Source: Phoronis ovalis (Eukaryota; Phoronida; Phoronidae). Taken from it: DNA of 16,004 nucleotides. The stretch is taken from assembly GCA_028565635.1 (NCBI GenBank), contig JAOXYB010025325.1, positions 1-16,004 on the forward strand, read 5' to 3'. Below the pieces are notes generated by a model that saw only the letters and a list, made by a program, of their open reading frames with translations, searched no databases and was not told the DNA's origin. The position numbers and the translations under genes were made by a program. Below, one piece after another: positions 10,076 through 16,004 of the stretch (the stretch's first letter is position 1; each line of letters begins with the position of its first letter).

Positions 10076-11231
10076 AGAAAAAGAAATTTTATCAAACTCG
10101 GAAGACAGCCAAACCCAGTGAAGAGTGTAGAAAGAGATCTACCATGTTGCATCGCACATTATTGCTATTGTCCTCTCACACTTTATCAAGGCTTGGGACT
10201 TGCATCTCAAACCATACTATATATTAATACTAAATTTAATATGCAGGCAAATAAATGTAACTAAATATGTGCAGTGCAAATCAGATACTAGATAAAGTAC
10301 AGACATTGAGATGGCATGTTTAGACACATGGCAAAGAAACTTGCAAACAAGAAAATTTGGAACAGAGTTACCTACCAAAGTTACCAGACTTGAACTCATT
10401 ATGAATTTGAGTTTCTTAGAACTTTGTTAGTTAACAAGTTTACTGTCTTTGTTTAGAACATTGAATTTGAGATTCACTGTAATGAACGTGAAAGAATTCT
10501 AATGACAGAATCTGGTAAAGTACTCAGAAATCGGGTATAGTGTATCCGGTGAAAAAAAATGATGCAAAAGTTTAATTATAATTAGTTAGAACTTGTTCGT
10601 CTTCTTGATCTCGTTTGAAGTTCGTTAATTAATGAGTTAATTTGAATTAGGTAAAACTCATTAGTATTTCTAGACTTGGTTAAAATTCATTACAACTTTG
10701 AAATCAGAGATTATTTGCTCTTATGAATTGACATTTGCGCAGGCTAATAATTGAAATTATTAATAAAGTTCTAACGAGTTCTGATTTAGATATAACAAAT
10801 TGATTAGTATATAAATTTTAAAAATATTTGCTATTTCATTTATTGTATGAAAAAGTTATGCCTTGTGGACACTTATTTCATGATTTTTGAAAAAAAAGGT
10901 GTGCCTAACCCACTACTCCTTGAAGAGCTGCCATTTCTTTATTTTTAGAAATTTATTAAAAAAATATTTTTTAAGTTGTATTTCCTCTAAATAAATTATT
11001 CCACTCATTTATGCCGACCTAGGTAATTTAAATCATTTTATGTTAAACTTAATGCAAACTGCATTGCTAGGTAATGGCTATACGCTGTCATTGCTTTGAA
11101 ATAAATATTATTTGTTCATGTACTAAATGTCTTGTGGAATTATACTGGTACTGGTACTGGTAGTCTATGCACATTAAAATTTGAATGGGCTAAGCAAAAC
11201 AAATATTTTGTTACACGTACTGTAGACATAG

Positions 11232-11508
11232 CATTTCTAAATAAATTCAGAGGACCCTAACAACCGTTAGCTGGGTATAATTTATTATTAGTGCGCCTCA
11301 AGTTCTCGGAATTTATAAATTTGTAAATTGTCCACGCTAAGGGAACTCTGGAAGTACTAGTCTAGTACTGGTAAACTGTACCATGCCTACTAGATGATCT
11401 GGTAGTGTGCGGTCAACGCAAATGTGTGCACGCTCAACGAACTATATCAGTGCTAGACGAACTATGTTCATACTAACGGTTGTCATAGACCCCTGGATTT
11501 ATACATGT
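11232..11508. mobile_element. Small inverted-repeat element (MITE-like) with candidate 7-bp target duplication
   Basis: The left end at about 11240-11269 and right end at about 11473-11502 are imperfect inverted repeats of roughly 30 bp, both ending inward with CAACCGTTAG. The sequence GACATAG flanks the segment on both sides (11225-11231 and 11509-11515) and could be the target-site duplication. The interior of about 200 bp has no open frame. The terminal bases outside the aligned arms match poorly, so the exact edges are tentative. The family is not recognised. Confidence 0.5.
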
Positions 11509-12718
11509 GACATAGGTTTTATAAAGCAAATATTAAGTGAAAAAATTCTGAACAGTTTAATGATTCAGGTGAATTAATGTCATGTCCTGAGGATCATTCA
11601 CCATTTATTATGCGCGCCTTTTATAACATAATCGGAACAGACTATAAAAATATTTGATTTAAAAATATTTATGAATAATATTATTTAATCAGGATAAATT
11701 CCAAATAAACAAAACTGTTTATCTTGATATTAAAATTGTTTTTAGGAAAGGTTTACCAGACATACTGGCTAGAGGCTTGTTGAATTAAGAATCCCTAGTT
11801 CAAAACCACAGGCTATCGAGTAATAAACACATTTCTTCATGATCAAAAATAGAAAAGAATTTTCTTGCACAAAATGGAATATTTGTTCTGTCTCTCTTTT
11901 ACCAAGAATTTCTTTAATTTACCACTAGTGAGAACAGAAGCCAAAGTAATATCCATGAGTATCTGCGTGTTATAATTTATACGTTAAAAAAGTATGGACA
12001 ACCTGCGCTGAAAGCATATTTAAACGCACATGGCAAGAATTTAAAAAAAAAACGGCTCCTCTACATGTCAAGACAACACAGATTTAATAGAAATTTGCAC
12101 ATAAATCAAATTTTGTTGAGTCCAACTCCAACTCGTGACTAAACTGAAACTATATATACAAGCATTTTTTACACATTTTATTTTGAACTTGTTCATGGAC
12201 GGCAGCACGGAAAGGAATCATATTATGTTTTTAATGTATCTTTATATTTTGTTCCTTTTGGGTATAATTTCAGTTCATAACGAATGGCAGCGGCTGATAA
12301 TGTTAATACGTTGATAGACTACTAAAATAGCTTAAACCTAGGTTTTGACGAACATTTTTTCTTCGAAATGTTGATGGTGGAGCTTATCTTAATTGGAATT
12401 TCTTGGTGGTGGGTACCAGACTAAAAATATATATTCTGGGTGGTTGATCTGAAAAAAGTGCCTTCCTGTCCCCTTACAACCGAAAGTGGAACATATGGTA
12501 GAACAATCTTGTCGACCTAGCTATAACTTAGGCCATGGTCCCAGGGTCATAGAGAAGTAAAACGCATAAAGTTAAAACTTATGGAAGATTCGTCAGGGTC
12601 AGACTGTGATGCTTCCAGCTTTTATAATTATTAAGATATTCGACGTGCGTTATATAAAATATTATTGATCGCAATTTAATACGCGCAATGTCGGTAGATA
12701 AACGAAAAGATAACTTAC

Positions 12719-12755
12719 CGTCTCCACGTAAAACTATTCCCCCAAAACTTTGCAT
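12719..12755 (-). CDS. First coding exon of the DUF6119-like gene
   Basis: ATG at 12755-12753 has A at -3. It is followed by MQSFGGIVLRGD and one base before a near-perfect GTAAGT donor (12718). It leaves in phase 1, exactly what the acidic exon at 8618 requires: the shared codon becomes GAT. With that exon it gives 51 codons before the main exon. The frame is also open upstream to a good acceptor-like TTTAACAG at 12795, so this could be an internal exon (12794-12719) rather than the first. YY1-like and ETS-like sites just upstream make me prefer a first exon with a 5' untranslated leader. The peptide is too short to name a domain. Confidence 0.5.
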
Positions 12756-12867
12756 TTTATTCCCACTTGTTTTAGCGAACTTTGCACACAAGATCTGTTA
12801 AACGATCAAGAGAACAATTGGGCAGGAAACATGATTAGTCAATTACCTTTTCCAGTCCCGTGATTAA

Positions 12868-12891
12868 CCGCCATATTTAATTTTCGGAAGT
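12868..12891 (-). promoter_or_regulatory. Possible TATA-less promoter (YY1-like plus ETS-like sites)
   Basis: On the minus strand ACTTCCG (12891-12885, an ETS-type core) is followed 10 nt later by ATGGCGG (12874-12868, a YY1-type site). These pairings are common at animal housekeeping promoters, and YY1 sites often sit just downstream of the transcription start. They lie about 110 nt before the proposed ATG. The evidence is motif-level only. Confidence 0.3.
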
Positions 12892-13263
12892 GTACTCGTA
12901 CTCGTACGCAGGATTTCTTTGTGTTTATGTCAACTTGTATACTCACAGTGTCACAGGGTTGATATGTTTACTTAGATACGACTTAAAGAGATTCAAGGAG
13001 GCATGTGCCTTATATCTCACATTTTCTCCCAGTTATGTGCTGGAGGCCAGATTTGCAACCCTAAAAAAAACGCATGATAGTTACGTGATTTTAATGCAAG
13101 ATAACTGACCTATTACAGTACTTAATTTTTGATTTGTTTGCACAAGGTTTATTAAAATAGCAAGGATCTTTGAAAGCTGACATAAGTGTAAATAATAATG
13201 GCAATAAGTTACTTCAAAACACCATAATCACACGCTTCAGTAGTTTCTTTCTTTATATCGTTT
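12892..13263. other. Intergenic spacer between the two minus-strand genes
   Basis: I see no exon, RNA gene or repeat. A 72-codon plus-strand frame begins just inside the proposed promoter and shows no family motif, so I treat it as chance. Confidence 0.4.
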
Positions 13264-13743
13264 CCCCGGGGGGGCTCACTTGAAGAAAAGTCGGGTACCT
13301 ATGCTCGTCCGTAGGGTGCAAAATAAGCCCCTAAACGGGAAGTGGGGGATCACCCCTAAACGGTAGGATTTTGCTCAAAAAGGTACCCCTAGCTAAACGG
13401 GAAGTTTTCTCTGAAAAATATATCCCTAAACGGGAAGTAAACATTAAACTTTCAAAATGATACCCCTAAACGGAACTGTAGGCCCGACGGTAGACCTAGT
13501 ATCGATGTTTTGTAACTTTACCTGATAAAAAAGCAACCCCTAAACGGGAGGTGTAGGTGAAAAACCAACTCCTAAACGGGAAGTTACATTTGCCAAAAAC
13601 ATACCCCTAAATGTGGTTTTCCGCCAAAATCGACCCCTAAACGGGGTTCCCGGGAACCCCGTCGAACGTCAAAAAGGTACCCCTTTTCCCCGTATTTTCG
13701 GACGAGCATGCGTACCCGACTTTTTTCAAGTGAGCCCCCCGGG
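13264..13743. mobile_element. Foldback element with about 46-bp inverted ends and internal TAAACGG repeats
   Basis: The left arm (13264-13311) and right arm (13699-13743) are inverted copies. Each starts CCCGGGGGG, continues CTCACTTGAA, and includes AGTCGGGTAC and ATGCTCGTCCG; they differ by small indels and two or three substitutions. The interior carries about nine copies of an ACCCCTAAACGGGAAG-like unit. The TAAACGG cores start near 13332, 13357, 13394, 13427, 13467, 13541, 13573, 13608 (degenerate) and 13638. Its GC-rich, C/G-run composition differs sharply from its AT-rich surroundings. There is no coding capacity, so it is non-autonomous if mobile. No clear target duplication was found, and the family is not identified. 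Confidence 0.75.
13641..13662. repeat. Perfect 22-nt palindrome inside the foldback element
   Basis: It is a perfect dyad whose central 12 nt are GTTCCCGGGAAC, centred between 13651 and 13652. It is formed where the last TAAACGG unit runs into an inverted CCCCGT. It may reflect a head-to-head junction of the internal repeat. Confidence 0.85.
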
Positions 13744-14044
13744 ATCATTTCAGATAAAGATTAATGTCCGGCGAACAATATGATTGATTGCGTTCATCAA
13801 TGGGATGTAAGAATACTGTCGAGGCATTTTTTGTCAGTGTGCATAACTTAACTTCTACAGTTTCTCAAGCCCTTTGTTTTTGTTTCCAAGAGTATCAACA
13901 ATTTCAAATTTAGAACAATGTAATGTTACTACTCTTAGTTCAAAAATCTTTTTAATGTGATAGCCTTTTTAAAAAAGTAAGTAAATAAATCGATATCTTT
14001 GGGTGGGAATACATTACAGAACATGCTGATAAAAATAAACTGTT
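13744..14044. other. Spacer downstream of the VWDE-like gene
   Basis: AT-rich DNA between the foldback element and the presumed end of the VWDE-like transcript. No open frame or RNA gene is seen. Confidence 0.4.
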
Positions 14045-14050
14045 TTTATT
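14045..14050 (-). terminator. Candidate polyadenylation signal of the VWDE-like gene
   Basis: AATAAA on the minus strand, about 186 nt beyond the stop codon at 14236. This implies a short 3' untranslated region. The surrounding DNA is AT-rich, so chance occurrence is possible. Confidence 0.4.
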
Positions 14051-14235
14051 ATTAAAAAAATATATATAGTAACAAGTATAAAAGTTTTATCCGTTACAAT
14101 TATGCAACATGATTTAAACGATATTTGACATGCTTTGTAAGTATAACAAATTAAATATACTTTATATTATATTTTATCGATAAAAGATATAGTGCAGACT
14201 GGTAATATTGACAGCAGGTGATCGTTTACAGTTGA

Positions 14236-14302
14236 TCATTTCATCGGTAAAGATTCACGTCTTACAGTTAATGTCATGCTATCGGCGTCAAGCATGGTAC
14301 AT
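14236..14302 (-). CDS. Last exon of the VWDE-like gene: short cytoplasmic tail
   Basis: It follows a strong acceptor, TGTTTTATGTTGCAG. It enters in phase 2, as the transmembrane exon requires: GG plus A gives Gly. It then reads 21 residues, CTMLDADSMTLTVRRESLPM plus K, to TGA at 14238-14236. With it the four exons total 540 nt, divisible by three, which is good internal support. The tail has no domain or obvious signalling motif. The preceding 632-nt intron could hide further cytoplasmic exons or alternative 3' ends. One alternative acceptor near 14450 would give a different short tail. That this exon is the true last exon is therefore likely, not certain. Confidence 0.55.
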
Positions 14303-14934
14303 CTGCAACATAAAACACATTTTAAAATTGATTTGCAACCTGAACAGTAAAAAGTAAATTATAAATATTAATCAAATGTTCAGTATGCTGACTACACTTT
14401 AAATTTCAAATCTTCCGGGCTGTATACCGATAATGCACATCGATTCTGATTTAAGTATCCTAAGTTTTATTCTATGGATCCGCAGTATCAGTGTTAACCG
14501 TGACCTCTTACACCGAGCGTGTTTTTTACAAATGATTGATGTGACGGAAATAACCGAAAATATACTTAAATATAATGCACACACAAAATTACTAAAAATA
14601 AAATTATCTAAGGAAACTTTTTCTGACTGCCTATACAATAAACTAATTACTAAAGCTAGTAGTTGTTATCAATCTCGCATTTTATACGAATGGGTCAGAC
14701 TGCAGTTGGCGCATATGTCCGGGGAACATTTGAACGTCTTATTCCACACGTTTTTATATGGTTTAGTGGATACAGCTTCCATGAATATATCGGTATTCAT
14801 GTACGAGGACTAGAATTGGCTTCTTTACGCGAAATGTCGGAAACAATATTGAAATATAAGTTTAACTACATGTTTGAGTTTTATTAGTTTCTTTATAGGA
14901 GGCACGTGTTTGTGTTCAAAAATGACAAACTCAC
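14303..14934 (-). other. Last intron of the VWDE-like gene
   Basis: 632 nt from GTGAGT (14934) to TTGCAG (14303). It contains a 46-codon minus-strand frame with clustered cysteines (14809-14669) that does not fit the flanking phases. A 126-codon plus-strand frame (14433-14813) has no recognisable family. Neither is called as a gene. Confidence 0.5.
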
Positions 14935-15046
14935 CCTATTTTTTGCTTCCTTGCAAATCGTACGATAATTGTCGCAATTAAGATCGTAACAATAACTGCT
15001 GGTATGACTATTACTACTACTTGCCAATCTTTTAAACCATTCTTGT
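14935..15046 (-). CDS. Transmembrane exon of the VWDE-like gene
   Basis: A 112-nt exon between a GATTGTAG acceptor and a GTGAGT donor. It enters in phase 1, completing a GAC Asp codon, and leaves in phase 2. After KNGLKDWQ comes an unbroken hydrophobic run of about 20 residues, VVVIVIPAVIVTILIATIIV. The basic stop-transfer sequence RFARKQK follows. This is a type I single-pass membrane anchor, which places the cysteine-rich part outside the cell. It follows directly on the extracellular exon at 15321. Many VWDE-related proteins are secreted, so the anchor tells this paralogue apart. The TM assignment is very secure; the linkage to the neighbouring exons rests on phase and spacing. Confidence 0.72.
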
Positions 15047-15320
15047 CTACAATCAATAATCTAATCTTATTTTAAAAAATCTTTCAGACATGGCACTTTT
15101 ATGTTAACCTTGTATGTTCGAATAATGTAAATATCAAACACAGGCAACGAAAATAATGCATTAGGTACAATTTCTTGTATGGCAGACTTACTACTTAAAT
15201 ATTAGTCAATTTTTGGCAATATGTAGTCTTTCTTACAGTATTTTTGACATGACAGGCGTTGATTTAAAAACTAACTTTCTTTGATAATCGAACACGGCAC
15301 CAACAAGTTTTGTTAATTAC

Positions 15321-15435
15321 CTGTTGCTTTTATTCGGTCTGTATTATTCTTTCCTGAACAACAGTCTTTGGTTGTACTTTCCGGATTTCTAACACCAAGT
15401 TTAACGCACTGTCCTTCTATTATATAGTAGGATTC
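15321..15435 (-). CDS. Extracellular Cys-rich exon of the VWDE-like gene
   Basis: A 115-nt exon after TTTTAACTAAATTTTAG and before GTAATT. It enters in phase 0 and leaves in phase 1. It encodes ESYYIIEGQCVKLG, then VRNPESTTKDCC, then SGKNNTDRIKAT. The spacing, an aromatic/Ile run then G-x-C, about ten residues with an Asn-Pro, then a C near the end, matches the segment following the SNDG/DSKC motif in VWDE-type proteins. In those it is commonly C-x-I-x-G-x-CY-x(n)-NP-x(n)-C. Here the first expected Cys is Tyr and the final pair is CC, so disulphide pairing must differ somewhat. An N-linked glycosylation-type sequence (NNT) is present. Confidence 0.6.
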
Positions 15436-15606
15436 CTAAAATTTAGTTAAAATAAAGTTTTTTATGTATGCTTGTTATCAAAACTTATTTATTAGAAAGT
15501 TTTATAAGCCTTTAAAAGCGTTTGTACGTATTCTAAGCACATTAGAGTGAAAATTTTGTAGATATATACAAGTTCATAATGGGCTACTAAACAATTTGCA
15601 TGTTAC

Positions 15607-15852
15607 CTTTGTGAAACAGTTTCCACCTTTGATGCATAGCAGACATTTGGAGTTGTAGATGTTTAACTTTAGTGCAGTACTTTGGATAACGCCGTCATTA
15701 CTGATCCTGATAGAGTATATGACCGACGAAAAATTACTTGTAAATGTGAGTAAAATAGCTGGTAAAACACAGACAACACGACTATAGCTCTCAAACACAG
15801 CTTTATTTCGATAATATTTTCCTGTTGCCTTATACAACCCGCTAGAATTGAT
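15607..15852 (-). CDS. VWDE-like extracellular exon (gene continues beyond right edge)
   Basis: A 246-nt, 82-codon exon, phase 0 at both ends, between TTTACTTATTTTGTAG and GTAACA. It starts INSSGLYKATGKYY, contains RVVCVLP, then YSIRISNDGV and LNIYNSKCLLC, and ends GGNCFTK. The SNDG followed by an I-Y-x-S-K-C-x-x-C cluster is a hallmark I associate with the region after the von Willebrand factor D domain in animal VWDE proteins. The C-V-L-P turn before it also fits. The VWD domain itself would lie upstream, past 16004. These proteins are extracellular or membrane-bound, with adhesive or matrix roles inferred mainly from domains. The family is assigned by eye; a different SNDG-containing receptor is the main alternative. 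Confidence 0.65.
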
Positions 15853-16004
15853 CTACAAAATAAGTAAACCATGCTGCAATAATTAAGTTAACTTTTTATC
15901 AAAATTAAAAATGTGTTTTGCATGCATTCGGGTTCTGATACCGCTTGGCATCAAACTGAATATTTTCTATTTTTATCAACTAACAGGAAACATTTTCACA
16001 TATA
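15853..16004 (-). other. Intron of the VWDE-like gene running off the window
   Basis: AT-rich, no open exon. It ends in a pyrimidine-leaning TTTTGTAG acceptor at 15853. The donor is outside the window. Confidence 0.5.

Larger units (their letters stand above)
8619..12718 (-). other. Intron 1 of the DUF6119-like gene
   Basis: About 4.1 kb from GTAAGT (12718) to CACAG (8619). It holds a reverse-transcriptase relic (9962-10075), a small inverted-repeat element (11232-11508) and a TACTGG triplet repeat near 11143-11160. A possible plus-strand donor lies at 9420. The remainder is AT-rich with no exon I can support. A missed small internal exon cannot be excluded, but it would have to preserve phase 1. 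Confidence 0.5.

Noticed and set aside
11766-11807. A-box-like TGGCTAGAGG with B-box-like AGTTCAAAACC
   Set aside because: The boxes are only about 31 nt apart, too close for a tRNA, and no acceptor stem forms.
12845-12874. Minus-strand ATGGCGG start (MAVNHGTGK) with a GTAATT donor as an alternative first coding exon
   Set aside because: Splicing to 12794 puts the next exon in a frame that stops after seven codons. It is better read as a YY1 site or upstream ORF in the leader.
14433-14813. 126-codon plus-strand open frame
   Set aside because: It has no family motif and no splice or promoter context, and it lies within an intron of the minus-strand gene.

Overview
This window looks like nuclear DNA of an invertebrate animal, most plausibly a mollusc or another marine lophotrochozoan. 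It is AT-rich and gene-sparse, has short GT..AG introns, and carries several non-autonomous transposons and a decayed retrotransposon piece. The species call is an inference from these traits, not a proof. Every gene I can support lies on the minus strand, so the window reads right to left.

Right part (about 14.0-16.0 kb): the 3' end of a gene that enters from beyond the right edge. Four exons (15852-15607, 15435-15321, 15046-14935, 14302-14236) join in phase into 540 nt, or 179 codons plus a stop. They encode the cysteine-rich tail of a VWDE-like (von Willebrand factor D and EGF domain) extracellular protein, one transmembrane helix, and a short cytoplasmic tail. A 480-bp foldback element packed with a short TAAACGG-centred repeat lies just downstream.

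Central part (12.9 down to 5.7 kb): a second minus-strand gene. Two small 5' exons (12755-12719 and 8618-8503, the latter highly acidic) splice in phase onto a 2.4-kb uninterrupted exon (8156-5722). From remembered family patterns, that exon resembles the mainly prokaryotic TIGR04141/DUF6119 'sporadically distributed' family over its whole length. It is broken by one in-frame TAA (7737-7739) and by one -1 frame change (about 7038-6985). It is therefore a pseudogene, or an intact gene with two sequence errors. The 4.1-kb first intron holds a reverse-transcriptase relic and a small inverted-repeat element with a candidate target duplication.

Left part (1-5.7 kb): no supportable gene. It contains a GA microsatellite, a striking 1.3-kb AT-rich element with hairpin ends and many copies of an 18-nt quasi-palindrome, and minor repeats.

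The two genes do not obviously act in one pathway. The most interesting object is the animal-genome DUF6119-like gene: its 5' exons are spliced normally, but its main domain is intronless and broken. All family assignments come from pattern recognition by eye; no search was run.
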